Positions 25,080 through 33,747 of a stretch of 64,000 nucleotides of DNA are shown one piece after another. The notes under the pieces were generated by a model, which had not been told where the DNA came from, made no database searches, and worked only from the letters and a program-made list of their open reading frames with translations. Every line of letters begins with the position of its first letter. Position 1 is the first letter of the stretch. A program made the position numbers and the translations under genes. This stretch comes from Actinomadura_C sp036008685 (GTDB taxonomy: Bacteria; Actinomycetota; Actinomycetes; Streptosporangiales; Streptosporangiaceae). Where the stretch lies: positions 60,357 through 124,356 of the forward strand of contig DASYNF010000288.1 in assembly GCA_036008685.1 (NCBI GenBank), given 5' to 3'.

Positions 25080-26441
25080 CTAAAGCACGGCGATGTAGCG
25101 TTTGCGCTCGTACTCGGTGACCTGGCGCCGGTAGTCCTCCCACTCCGCGCGCTTGTTGCGGAGGAAGAAGTCGTAGACGTGCTCTCCGAGCACCTCGGCC
25201 ATGAGCTCGCTGTGTTCCATCGTGTGGATGGCGTCGTCAAGGTTCTGCGGCAGCGGCTCGATGCCGAGGGCCCGCCGTTCGGCCGAGCTCAGCGCCCACA
25301 CGTCGTCCTCGGCTCCCGGCGGCAGCTCGTATCCGCCCTCGATCCCCTTGAGCCCGGCGCCGAGAATGGCGGCGAAGGCCAGATAGGGGTTGCACGCCGT
25401 GTCGAGCGATCGGAACTCGATACGGGTCGAGTGTCCCTTGTGGGGCTTGTACATCGGCACGCGGATCAACGCGGACCGGTTGTTGTGTCCCCAGCACACA
25501 TACGACGGCGCCTCTCCCCCGGCGCCGGCCGACGCGCCGACACCGCCCCACAGCCGCTTGTAGGAGTTCACCCACTGGTTGCAGACCGCGGTGATCTCGG
25601 CCGAATGCCTCAGCACGCCGGCGATGAACGCGCGGCCCACCTTGGACAGCTGGAGCTCCGCACCCGGTTCGTAGAAGGCATTGCGGTCGCCCTCGAACAG
25701 GGACATGTGCGTGTGCATCCCCGAGCCGGGATGGTCCGTGAAGGGCTTGGGCATGAAGGAGGCCCACACCCCCTGTTCGAGGGCGACCTCCTTCATGACG
25801 AGCCGGAACGTCATGATGTTGTCGGCCGTGGTCAGCGCGTCGGCGTAGCGCAGGTCGATCTCCTGCTGCCCGGGCGCGCCCTCATGGTGGCTGTACTCCA
25901 CCGAGATCCCCATCGACTCCAGCATCATGATCGCGTTGCGGCGGAAATCGTGCGCGGTGCTGTGCGGGGTGTGGTCGAAATAGCCGCCGGAGTCGATCGG
26001 CTGCGGCTCACGGCCGTCCTCCGGTCGATCCTTCAGCAGAAAGAACTCGATCTCGGGATGGGTATAGAAGGTGAAGCCGAGGTCGGCGGCGCGGCCGAGT
26101 GCCCGCTTGAGGACGAAACGCGGGTCGGCGAAGCTCGGTGTCCCGTCCGGCATGAGGATGTCGCAGAACATCCGGCCCACGCCGGGCGACTCGGCCCGCC
26201 ACGGGAGCACCTGGAACGTGGAGGGGTCGGGTTTGGCGATCATGTCCGCCTCGTAGACCCGCGCGAACCCCTCGATGGCGGAGCCGTCGAAGCCGATGCC
26301 CTCGGCGAAGGCCCCTTCGAGTTCCGCGGGTGCGACCGCCACCGACTTGAGGAACCCGAGCACGTCGGTGAACCAGAGCCTGATGAAGCGGATGTCGCGC
26401 TCCTCGATCGTACGGAGCACGAACTCCTGCTGACGGTCCAA
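25080..26441 (-). CDS. glnA2: Glutamine synthetase-like GlnA2 (gamma-glutamylpolyamine synthetase type)
   Basis: A glutamine-synthetase-fold ligase of 453 residues, the length of Streptomyces GlnA2. It has GFDGSAIEGFARV, THPEIEFFLLKD, FMPKPFTDHPGSGMHTHMS and RIEFRSLDTACNPYLA, but no adenylylation Tyr motif of the GlnA kind. The start is TTG at 26441: GGGGGA sits 7 bases upstream and the protein then begins MDRQQEFVLRT, as homologues do. A GTG two codons earlier is too close to that site. S. coelicolor GlnA2 has been reported as a gamma-glutamylpolyamine synthetase, so a polyamine role is inferred here. It has a GlnR box upstream. Confidence 0.92.
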   Translation of the reverse strand: MDRQQEFVLRTIEERDIRFIRLWFTDVLGFLKSVAVAPAELEGAFAEGIGFDGSAIEGFARVYEADMIAKPDPSTFQVLPWRAESPGVGRMFCDILMPDGTPSFADPRFVLKRALGRAADLGFTFYTHPEIEFFLLKDRPEDGREPQPIDSGGYFDHTPHSTAHDFRRNAIMMLESMGISVEYSHHEGAPGQQEIDLRYADALTTADNIMTFRLVMKEVALEQGVWASFMPKPFTDHPGSGMHTHMSLFEGDRNAFYEPGAELQLSKVGRAFIAGVLRHSAEITAVCNQWVNSYKRLWGGVGASAGAGGEAPSYVCWGHNNRSALIRVPMYKPHKGHSTRIEFRSLDTACNPYLAFAAILGAGLKGIEGGYELPPGAEDDVWALSSAERRALGIEPLPQNLDDAIHTMEHSELMAEVLGEHVYDFFLRNKRAEWEDYRRQVTEYERKRYIAVL

Positions 26442-26520
26442 AGCCACATCCCCCTCAATACGTCGATGACGTTGTGCCCTAGCAGATACATATGGTCGCT
26501 TACCAGTCTGCCCTGCGTCT

Positions 26521-26536
26521 GTTTCCGCAACGTAAC
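26521..26536 (-). promoter_or_regulatory. GlnR box upstream of glnA2
   Basis: Read on the minus strand the site is GTTAC-GTTGCG-GAAAC, a perfect single gTnAc-n6-GaAAc GlnR box, 80 bases before the glnA2 start. It lies in the glnA2-nadE divergent region (26442-26696), which contains no gene. Confidence 0.75.
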
Positions 26537-26684
26537 AGAGCCGAGTGGCCGGATCCGTGGCGACGAATGGGATGAGAACGAAATTGTGCTGAAACCAGCC
26601 GGACGGAAGCGTACCCGCGAGCGGCGTCTCCCGGTCCGGCCGGCCGTCCCCACCTCGCCCTACCTCGGCGGACGTGGCGGCCCC

Positions 26685-26690
26685 TAGGCT
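26685..26690 (+). promoter_or_regulatory. -10 element TAGGCT, leaderless start of nadE
   Basis: TAGGCT is followed by AAGGAT and the GTG at 26697. Confidence 0.5.
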
Positions 26691-26696
26691 AAGGAT

Positions 26697-28460
26697 GTGG
26701 CTCAGTTGCGCATCGCACTCGCTCAGGTCGACCCCACGGTCGGCGACCTCACCGGCAACTCCGACCTCGTCGTGGCGTGGAGCCGTCGCGCCGCCGAGGC
26801 GGGCGCCCACCTCGCCGTGTTCCCCGAGATGGTGCTGACCGGATATCCGGTGGAGGACCTGGTCCTTCGCAGGTCCTTCGTCGACGCATCGCTCGCGACG
26901 CTGGCCAGGACCGCCCGCCGGCTCGCCGAGGAGGGGCTCGGTGAGCTCCCGGTCGTCGTCGGCTATGTCGACCGCCGTACGGACGTCCACGATCGAGTCG
27001 GACAGCCCTCGGGCGCGCCCCTCAACGCGGCCGCGCTGCTCCATCGCGGCGAGGTGGTCGTCCGGACCGCCAAACACCACCTCCCCAACTACGGGGTCTT
27101 CGACGAATACCGCTATTTCGTACGCGGCGACCGGCTCCCGGTCGTGCGGTTGCACGGCGTGGACGTGGCCATCGCGGTGTGCGAGGACCTGTGGCAGGAC
27201 GGTGGCCCCGTGGCCGTCGCCCGCGATGCCGGGGCACGGCTCCTCGTGGTGCCGAACGCGTCACCGTACGAGCGCGACAAGAACGACGTACGCCTGGAAT
27301 TGTGCGCGCGGCGCGCCCGGGAGGCCGGGGCGGCCCTGGCCTACGCCAACATGGTCGGCGGTCAGGACGAGCTCATCTTCGACGGGGACTCCATCGTCGT
27401 GGACGCGGCCGGCGACCTCGTCGCCCGCGCGCCGCAGTTCACCGAGGACCTGCTGGTCGCCGATCTCGAACTGGCGCCGTCGGAGCCCTTCGAGCCGGGC
27501 GAGACGGCCGCCGACGGCCATGACGGCACGATCATCACCGTGGAGCGGCACCTCATCTCCGCGGAACCACTGCCGGCCTACGACCCCGTCCCCGCGCGGA
27601 AGGCCGCACCGCTGGGCGACCTCGCCGAGGTCTACGGCGCGCTGGTGCTCGGCGTGCGCGACTACGTGCGCAAGAACGGCTTCCGCTCGGTGATCCTCGG
27701 GCTCTCCGGCGGGATCGACTCCGCGCTGGTCGCCACGATCGCCTCGGACGCGATCGGGCCGGAGAACGTCCACGCCATCCTGATGCCGAGCCGCTACTCC
27801 AGCGATCACTCCGTCACCGACGCGGAGGAACTGGTCAAGCGGCAGGGCATCCACTCCCGTACGGTGCCCATCCGCGACGTGGTGGAGGCCTACGAGGCCG
27901 ACCTGGATCTGCACGGGCTGGCGGCCGAGAACCTGCAGGCGAGGATCCGCGGCAACATCCTCATGGGGCTGTCCAACGAGCACGGCCACCTGGTCCTGAC
28001 CACGGGCAACAAGAGCGAGCTGGCCACCGGCTACTCCACCCTCTACGGCGACTCCGCGGGCGGCTTCGGTCCGATCAAGGACGTGCTCAAGACGCTGGTC
28101 TTCGCGCTCTGCGAATGGCGCAACGAGCAGGCCGCCGGCAAACCGCCCATCCCGCAGAACATCATCGACAAGCCGCCGTCCGCGGAGCTGCGGGCGGACC
28201 AGCGGGACACCGACTCACTGCCGGAGTACGACCTCCTCGACGCGCTGCTGGACGACTACGTGGAGAAGGATCTGGGCCACGACGCCCTCATCGCGGCCGG
28301 CCACGACCCCGGCCTGGTGGACCGGGTGATCCGGATGGTCGACCGCGCGGAGTACAAGCGCCGGCAGTACCCGCCGGGGCCGAAGATCTCACCGAAGAAC
28401 TTCGGCCGGGACCGGCGGCTCCCCATCACCAACGCCTGGCGGGAGCCCTCCGGCTCCTGA
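26697..28460 (+). CDS. nadE: Glutamine-dependent NAD(+) synthase
   Basis: It amidates nicotinate adenine dinucleotide to NAD, using glutamine through an N-terminal nitrilase-type glutaminase domain. In 587 residues, the glutaminase triad is Glu in VFPEMVLTGYP, Lys in TAKHHLPNYG and Cys in IAVCEDLWQ. The C-terminal synthetase has the P-loop-like LGLSGGIDSALVAT and LTTGNKSELATGYSTLYGD. The product is shorter than the 680-residue M. tuberculosis enzyme and like the compact two-domain form. It diverges from glnA2, which links NAD synthesis to glutamine supply by position only. Confidence 0.97.
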   Translation: MAQLRIALAQVDPTVGDLTGNSDLVVAWSRRAAEAGAHLAVFPEMVLTGYPVEDLVLRRSFVDASLATLARTARRLAEEGLGELPVVVGYVDRRTDVHDRVGQPSGAPLNAAALLHRGEVVVRTAKHHLPNYGVFDEYRYFVRGDRLPVVRLHGVDVAIAVCEDLWQDGGPVAVARDAGARLLVVPNASPYERDKNDVRLELCARRAREAGAALAYANMVGGQDELIFDGDSIVVDAAGDLVARAPQFTEDLLVADLELAPSEPFEPGETAADGHDGTIITVERHLISAEPLPAYDPVPARKAAPLGDLAEVYGALVLGVRDYVRKNGFRSVILGLSGGIDSALVATIASDAIGPENVHAILMPSRYSSDHSVTDAEELVKRQGIHSRTVPIRDVVEAYEADLDLHGLAAENLQARIRGNILMGLSNEHGHLVLTTGNKSELATGYSTLYGDSAGGFGPIKDVLKTLVFALCEWRNEQAAGKPPIPQNIIDKPPSAELRADQRDTDSLPEYDLLDALLDDYVEKDLGHDALIAAGHDPGLVDRVIRMVDRAEYKRRQYPPGPKISPKNFGRDRRLPITNAWREPSGS

Positions 28461-28523
28461 AAGCCCTCCGGCTCCCGAGTCCCGGCCGCCGCCGGGGCCT
28501 CGGACCCGCCGGCTCCCGTGCCG

Positions 28524-30662
28524 TCAGCGGTGGTGCAGCTCACCCGGCCAGGTCGCCAGGGGGATCTCCTCACGCGGCTCGAGGCCGGGCACCAGCTGTT
28601 CGCACCAGACCACCTTGCCGGCGGCGGTGCGCCTGCTGCCCCAGCGATGTGCCGTCTGGCTGACGATCACCAGGCCGCGGCCGTTCTCGTCGTCGTCCGC
28701 GGCGTGCCGCAACCGGGGCAGTGCCGCAGAACGGTCCACGACCTCGCACACCAGGGTCCGCTCCAGCAGCAGCCGCAGCTCGATGCGCTCGTCGGTCCCG
28801 TCCAGGGCCTCGTTGGAGCCCGCGTAGCGCAACGCGTTCGTGATCATCTCGGAGGCGAGCAGCTCGGTGGAGTAGGACAGGTCCTGGAGATCCCACTCGG
28901 CCAGCTGCGTGCGGACGAGCCCGCGGGCCCGTCGTACCGCCGCGGGCGCGGAGGGGAGGGTCCACGAGACCCAGCGGTCGGGGTCGAGCCGGCGCAGCCG
29001 GGCGATCAGCAGTGCGATGTCATCGCGGTGGTGGTCGCCGTAGACGCCGTCCAGGGTCGCCTTGGCCAGATCCTCCATCGGGCGCTCCGTCGCCCCGGGA
29101 CCGAAGACTCCGCGCAGCCGGGCCAGGCCGTCGTCGATGTCGCATCCCCGGCTCTCCACCAGCCCGTCGGTGTAGATCACGAAGAGACTGCCGTCCTCGA
29201 CACTGAACTCCCGGCTCTCGATGGCGGCTCCGCCCGCCACCCCGAGCGGCGGGGCCGGTGGCACCTCGAGAAGCGCGTTGGGACCGTCCGGGGGCACGAG
29301 CAGCGGGGGCAGATGCCCGGCCGAGGCGATCTCCAGGGTCCCGCTGGTCGCGTCGTAGACCGCGTAGACACAGGTCGCGAAGTGCGGTTCCTGCTCGCCC
29401 AGCTCGACCATGAGCTCGTGCATCACGTGCAGTGCCTCGGCCGGAGGCAGCTCCAGGTTGGCGAGCGTGTGCAGCGCGGTGCGGAGCCGCCCCATGGTGA
29501 CGGCCGCCCGGACGCCGTGCCCGGCCACGTCGCCCACGATCAGGGCGACGCGGGCCCCGGGCAGCGCGATGGATTCGTACCAGTCGCCGCCGACCTCGAT
29601 CAGCTTGCTCCCGGGCAGGTAGCGGTGCCGGACCTCCACCGACGAGGGTGCGGACAGCCGGTTGGGCAGCAGGCTCCGCTGCAGCGCCAGTGCCGTGGCC
29701 CGCTCCCTGCTGAACCGCCGGGCGTTGTCGATCACGATCGCGGCACGGGAGGCGAACTCCATGCCGATCTGGATGTCGTAGCGGTCGAACCGCCGGAACT
29801 CCGGCACCCGGGTGCAGACGATGAGGCCGAGCAGGGTCTCGCCCGCGATGAGCGGCAGCAGCACCATGGACACATCGGTCAGCAGCTCCGCCACGGGCGG
29901 CCGCCGCCACGTCTTGGCGATCTTGCCGGCCGTCCGGGCGTCGACCTGCGGCAGGTGGACCGGCATCGCGGTGTCCAGGCACTCGGCGTAGGGGGTCCCG
30001 GGCGGATAGACCAGCACCTCCCCCGTGGGGAAGGTCGAGGGCCAGATCGCGTGCTCCTCGTCGTCATCGGTCAGCGCCAGCCGCCGCAGCACCGCCGACC
30101 CGTCGGTGGTCTCGCCATGGACCTCGTCGGCGGCGACCAGGCTCTCCAGGACGAGCACCTCGGCGATGTTGCAGAAGTGCGGCGCGATCACGTCGATGAG
30201 CCCGCGAGCGGTCTGGTCGAGGTCCAGCGAGGCGCCGAACCGGCCCAGCGGGTCGTCCAGCAGCGCACGCCGCATCTCGGCGGGATCCTGGAAGGGCGCG
30301 GTCGGCGGCATCGCGACGTGGATGTGCATCAGGGCACTCGGCCCGTCTCCATGGCCGACCATGGGCTGGACTCTGACGAGCGCCTCCGTCACGGCACCGT
30401 TGGCGCCCCTGACGAGCAACGGCGCCGCGCGCTCGGTGCCGGACCGGGCCGCTTCGAGGAGTGTCTCGAGCCGTCCCTTGTCATCCTCGATCAGTGCGGT
30501 GGCCTGGACCCCGAGCAGGCTTTTCGGCTCACGGCCGAGAACGCTCGACGCGTTTTGCCCACACTGCACTATTTGTCCGGACTTATCCACGCCGAGAACG
30601 AGAGTCCGGGACGCCGAATCGGCGGGGGGCGCTTTGAATCTTCGCGCCATAACGGATCTCAC
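28524..30662 (-). CDS. PP2C/SpoIIE phosphatase with PAS, GAF and kinase-like ATPase domains
   Basis: A 712-residue signalling protein of the RsbU/SpoIIE class. Approximate layout: PAS (20-130), GAF (165-335), PP2C/SpoIIE phosphatase (375-575, with VGGDWYESIALPGARVALIVGDVAGHG and YTDGLVESRG) and a C-terminal HATPase domain (590-705, MITNALRYAGS and DDDENGRGLVIVSQ) of the RsbW anti-sigma type. It probably dephosphorylates an anti-sigma-factor antagonist in partner switching; no antagonist or sigma gene adjoins. The GTG at 30662 is chosen for AGGAG 8 bases upstream and its overlap with a 9-codon leader ORF. Confidence 0.9.
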   Translation of the reverse strand: MRSVMARRFKAPPADSASRTLVLGVDKSGQIVQCGQNASSVLGREPKSLLGVQATALIEDDKGRLETLLEAARSGTERAAPLLVRGANGAVTEALVRVQPMVGHGDGPSALMHIHVAMPPTAPFQDPAEMRRALLDDPLGRFGASLDLDQTARGLIDVIAPHFCNIAEVLVLESLVAADEVHGETTDGSAVLRRLALTDDDEEHAIWPSTFPTGEVLVYPPGTPYAECLDTAMPVHLPQVDARTAGKIAKTWRRPPVAELLTDVSMVLLPLIAGETLLGLIVCTRVPEFRRFDRYDIQIGMEFASRAAIVIDNARRFSRERATALALQRSLLPNRLSAPSSVEVRHRYLPGSKLIEVGGDWYESIALPGARVALIVGDVAGHGVRAAVTMGRLRTALHTLANLELPPAEALHVMHELMVELGEQEPHFATCVYAVYDATSGTLEIASAGHLPPLLVPPDGPNALLEVPPAPPLGVAGGAAIESREFSVEDGSLFVIYTDGLVESRGCDIDDGLARLRGVFGPGATERPMEDLAKATLDGVYGDHHRDDIALLIARLRRLDPDRWVSWTLPSAPAAVRRARGLVRTQLAEWDLQDLSYSTELLASEMITNALRYAGSNEALDGTDERIELRLLLERTLVCEVVDRSAALPRLRHAADDDENGRGLVIVSQTAHRWGSRRTAAGKVVWCEQLVPGLEPREEIPLATWPGELHHR

Positions 30663-30688
30663 GTGTCGCGCTCCTGACAGCCAGCCAT
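30659..30688 (-). other. Possible 9-codon leader ORF coupled to the SpoIIE phosphatase gene
   Basis: On the minus strand GGGTGG lies 5 bases before an ATG at 30688 that opens a 9-codon frame (MAGCQERDT). Its TGA overlaps the phosphatase GTG as GTGA, and it contains that gene's AGGAG. The remaining 270 bases up to 30955 are non-coding and AT-richer near 30705-30770. Confidence 0.35.
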
Positions 30689-30955
30689 CAGTTCCACCCT
30701 TTCTTGCGCCAGTATGCGGTATCACAAGGCTTCGCGCGGGTGGAGAGCAGATCCATAGGCCTGGAACGGTATAGCGAACCGGGAAATCCGGAAGGGCTGA
30801 CCATCCGGAAACCACCAGGGAGGTGGGCGGTGTGACCAGAGGTACGGGCCGTGCCGTCGCGACAGGCGTGACGGACGGGGCTGCGGCGGCCCGCCTGTGC
30901 GCCTTCACCGCGCCGCCGGCGTCGCCGCGCGGGAGCGGGGGCACGCCTTCACTTC

Positions 30956-32578
30956 TCACCCACCCCCACGGTCACGCCGGCACCCGGCTCTGACCACCTC
31001 GTCCACGGCTTCACGCCCGCACCCCCGGCGCGCGGAACGGGATCCGCCCGGCGGCGCGTCCGCGCCATCCCTTCCGGGCATCCATCTGAAGACCACGACC
31101 ATGCCCACGAAGGCGATCACGGTCGACACCACGGCCGCGAGATGCATCGCGTGCACGAACGCGTGCTGCGCGGGCTCGACCAGATGCCGCCCCTCCGGGC
31201 CCATCCGGTCCACCGTCGCCATCGTGGCCCCGATGGACTCGCCCGCCGCGCGCCGCGGGCCTTCGGGGAGGACCGCGAGGTGACCCGACATCTCGCCGCG
31301 GTAGGCGGTGGACACCACGGACCCCGCGATGGCCACGCCGAGCGCGGCCGCGACCTGCCGCGCCGTGTTGACGATGGCCGAGCCCGCGCCGGCCTTCTCC
31401 CGCGGCAGGTGGGACATGACCGCGTCCATGGCCGGCGGGGTCACGTTGGCCATGCCCGACCCCTGGAGGAAGAACACCGTCAGCAGCACCCAGGGCGGGG
31501 TCGTCTCGTCCACGAACTGGTAGCCGGCCAGGGCGATCGTCACGAGGGACATGCCCGCCGTGCACACCGCCTTGGCGCCGAACCTCCTCACGATCGCCGT
31601 CGTGCGCACGGAGAAGAACAGGTGGGCGGCCGCGAAGGGCAGGACCATCGCCCCGGCCTGGAGCGGCGTGAGCCCGCGGACGCTCTGCATGTACAACATC
31701 GTGAAGAAGAACACCCCGGCCGCCGCGAAATAGACCAGCCCCACGGCGCCCACGGCCACCGACATCCGGGGGTGGCGGAACAGCCGTACGTCGAGGGCGG
31801 GCTGTTCGACCCGGGTCTCGTGCCAGGCGAACAGGGCCAGTGCCGCGAGGCCCGACAGGATCGGCCCGATCACGAGGGGCTCCAGCCAGGACGCCTTCTC
31901 ACCACCGGCCACGATCCCGTACGAGAGGGCGACGAGCCCGAAGACCGACAGGAACACGCCTACCGGGTCGAGCCGGCCCGGTGCCGGGTGTCCGGACTCC
32001 GGAACCAGGAACATCATCGCCATCACGCCGACGGCGACGATCGGGACGTTGATGAGGAACACCGAGCCCCACCAGAAGTGCCCGAGCAGCAGCCCGCCGG
32101 CGACCGGCCCGATCGCCACGCCGAGGCCGATGGCGCCCGCCCAGACCCCGATCGCCCTGGAGCGTTCGCGCGGCTCGAACACCTCGGTGATCACCGCGAG
32201 GGTCTGCGCCGTCATCGCGGCGGCACCGAGGCCCATGAGGGCCCGGGCCCAGATCAGCCCGGCGGGCGTGCGCGCGTAGGCGGACAGCAGCGAGGCCAGT
32301 CCGAACAGCGCCGTCCCGGCGATGAGGACGCGCTTGCGGCCCAGCCGGTCGCCGATGACGCCGAAGGTGAACAGCAGGCCCGCGAACACGAGCGTGTAGG
32401 AGTTGATGGACCACTCCAGCTCGCTCTGCGTGGCGCCGAGTCCGGCCCGCGGGTCCGCGATGGTCTTGAGCGCGATGTTCAGGACCGTGCTGTCCAAGAC
32501 GACGACGAGCAGGCTCACCACCAGAACGCCGAGGGTGCACCAACGGCGGCACCGCGTCGTCGACCGAGGGGACCCCAT
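30956..32578 (-). CDS. DHA2-family MFS drug/proton antiporter
   Basis: An integral membrane exporter of 540 residues with about 14 transmembrane helices. Motif D1 appears as LDSTVLNIALKTI in helix 1, motif A as GVIGDRLGRKRVLIAG between helices 2 and 3, and motif C-like GAIGLGVAIGPVAGG in helix 5. These mark the 14-helix DHA2 group (QacA/EmrB type) that exports hydrophobic compounds by proton exchange. The start is the ATG at 32578; a GTG at 32605 would add nine residues. No TetR/MarR regulator adjoins. It diverges from panB. Confidence 0.9.
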   Translation of the reverse strand: MGSPRSTTRCRRWCTLGVLVVSLLVVVLDSTVLNIALKTIADPRAGLGATQSELEWSINSYTLVFAGLLFTFGVIGDRLGRKRVLIAGTALFGLASLLSAYARTPAGLIWARALMGLGAAAMTAQTLAVITEVFEPRERSRAIGVWAGAIGLGVAIGPVAGGLLLGHFWWGSVFLINVPIVAVGVMAMMFLVPESGHPAPGRLDPVGVFLSVFGLVALSYGIVAGGEKASWLEPLVIGPILSGLAALALFAWHETRVEQPALDVRLFRHPRMSVAVGAVGLVYFAAAGVFFFTMLYMQSVRGLTPLQAGAMVLPFAAAHLFFSVRTTAIVRRFGAKAVCTAGMSLVTIALAGYQFVDETTPPWVLLTVFFLQGSGMANVTPPAMDAVMSHLPREKAGAGSAIVNTARQVAAALGVAIAGSVVSTAYRGEMSGHLAVLPEGPRRAAGESIGATMATVDRMGPEGRHLVEPAQHAFVHAMHLAAVVSTVIAFVGMVVVFRWMPGRDGADAPPGGSRSARRGCGREAVDEVVRAGCRRDRGGG

Positions 32579-32694
32579 CCCCTCAACCGTGCTCCCCCGC
32601 AGCACAAGCCGGGTTAAACCGGGCGTCTTCGTTTCGTACCGGCAACCGGCCGGCCGGAGTGGAATCCCGGGGCTACCGGATGTGTTAGGACCGT

Positions 32695-32709
32695 GGGATC
32701 ATCGATCCC
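32695..32709. promoter_or_regulatory. Inverted repeat GGGATC-ATC-GATCCC before panB
   Basis: Perfect 6-base arms with a 3-base centre lie 44-58 bases upstream of the panB ATG. They sit just after a TAGGAC -10-like hexamer at 32686-32691, that is, at the expected transcription start. It is operator-like; the regulator is unknown. Confidence 0.4.
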
Positions 32710-32752
32710 GTCCGGGGACGCCACCGTGGCGCCTCGAGACTGGAGGTTCTCG

Positions 32753-33643
32753 ATGTCTGCTGCCATCGTTCCCAACGCCAAGGCCGGTCCGGCCGGCGCC
32801 GCAGCGGGCGGGTCCGGCCAGCCCACCGCCCTCTACGGCGGGAAGACGGGCCGCAGGGTCACCGTTCGTGACATCGCCGCCGCCAAGCAGCGGGGCGAGA
32901 GGTGGCCCATGCTCACGGCCTACGACGCCCTCACCGCCCGGGTCTTCGACGAGGCCGGGATCCCGGTCCTGCTGGTGGGCGACTCGGCCGCCATGGTGGT
33001 CTATGGCTACGACTCCACGATCCCGGTGACGGTCGACGATCTGATCCCGCTCACCGCGGCGGTGGTCCGCGGATCCGAGCGGGCCATGGTGGTCGCGGAC
33101 CTGCCGTTCGGCTCCTATCAGACCGGCGTGTCCGAGGCGCTCGCCACCGCGGCCCGCTTTCTCAAGGAGACCGGTGCGCACGCGGTCAAGCTCGAGGGCG
33201 GCCGCCGGATCCTCCCGCAGGTCGAGGCGATGGTGTCGGCCGGCATCCCGGTGATGGCCCACCTCGGCCTGACCCCGCAGTCGGTGAACGTCTTCGGCGG
33301 CTACCGGGTCCAGGGCCGCGGCGAGGCCGGCGAGGAGCTGATGGCCGACGCCAAGGCCCTCGAAGCCGCGGGCGCGTTCTCCGTGGTCCTGGAGTGCGTT
33401 CCCGAGGAACTGGCGGCCCGCGTCACCGCGTCGCTGACCATCCCGACCATCGGCATCGGAGCCGGCGCCGGCTGCGACGCCCAGGTCCTGGTCTGGCAGG
33501 ACATGGCCGGCCTCACTCCGCGTACGGCCAAGTTCGTGAAGAAGTACGCCGACGTCGGGGGGATCCTCACCGAGGCGGCGAAGTCCTATGCCGAGGAGGT
33601 CGTCTCCGGCGCGTTCCCCGCGGCCGGGCACTCCTACCACTAG
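32753..33643 (+). CDS. panB: 3-methyl-2-oxobutanoate hydroxymethyltransferase PanB
   Basis: It converts 2-oxoisovalerate to ketopantoate with methylenetetrahydrofolate, the first step of pantothenate and CoA synthesis. The 296-residue product has an Ala/Gly-rich non-conserved N terminus (1-25) and then the TIM-barrel signatures LTAYDALTARVFDEAGI, VGDSAAMVVYGYDST (metal-binding Asp), HLGLTPQSVNVFGGY and TIGIGAGAGCDAQVLVWQD. GGAGG lies 6 bases before the ATG at 32753. It converges on the ketopantoate-reductase-like gene, which performs the next pathway step. Confidence 0.96.
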   Translation: MSAAIVPNAKAGPAGAAAGGSGQPTALYGGKTGRRVTVRDIAAAKQRGERWPMLTAYDALTARVFDEAGIPVLLVGDSAAMVVYGYDSTIPVTVDDLIPLTAAVVRGSERAMVVADLPFGSYQTGVSEALATAARFLKETGAHAVKLEGGRRILPQVEAMVSAGIPVMAHLGLTPQSVNVFGGYRVQGRGEAGEELMADAKALEAAGAFSVVLECVPEELAARVTASLTIPTIGIGAGAGCDAQVLVWQDMAGLTPRTAKFVKKYADVGGILTEAAKSYAEEVVSGAFPAAGHSYH

Positions 33644-33692
33644 GGCCGGGACCGGAACCGGCCGCGGGATCACGTGCCCCGCGCTCCGTCAC

Positions 33693-33713
33693 GGCCCCGG
33701 GTGCTCCGGGGCC
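33693..33713. terminator. Hairpin terminator between panB and panE
   Basis: Eight-base arms GGCCCCGG (33693-33700) and CCGGGGCC (33706-33713) with a 5-base loop lie between the two convergent genes. Confidence 0.55.
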
Positions 33714-33747
33714 GATGCCACCGCGGGTCGCCGGCCCCGGAGACCCG

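Noticed and set aside
25080..27155. 691-codon version of GlnA2 with a long N-terminal extension
   Set aside because: The extra region crosses the GlnR box and the divergent nadE promoter and overlaps nadE. The SD-spaced TTG at 26441 gives a normal-length protein.
28518..30677. 719-codon plus-strand open frame opposite the SpoIIE phosphatase
   Set aside because: It mirrors the real gene almost end to end and has no domain content; the minus-strand product carries clear PAS, GAF, PP2C and ATPase motifs.
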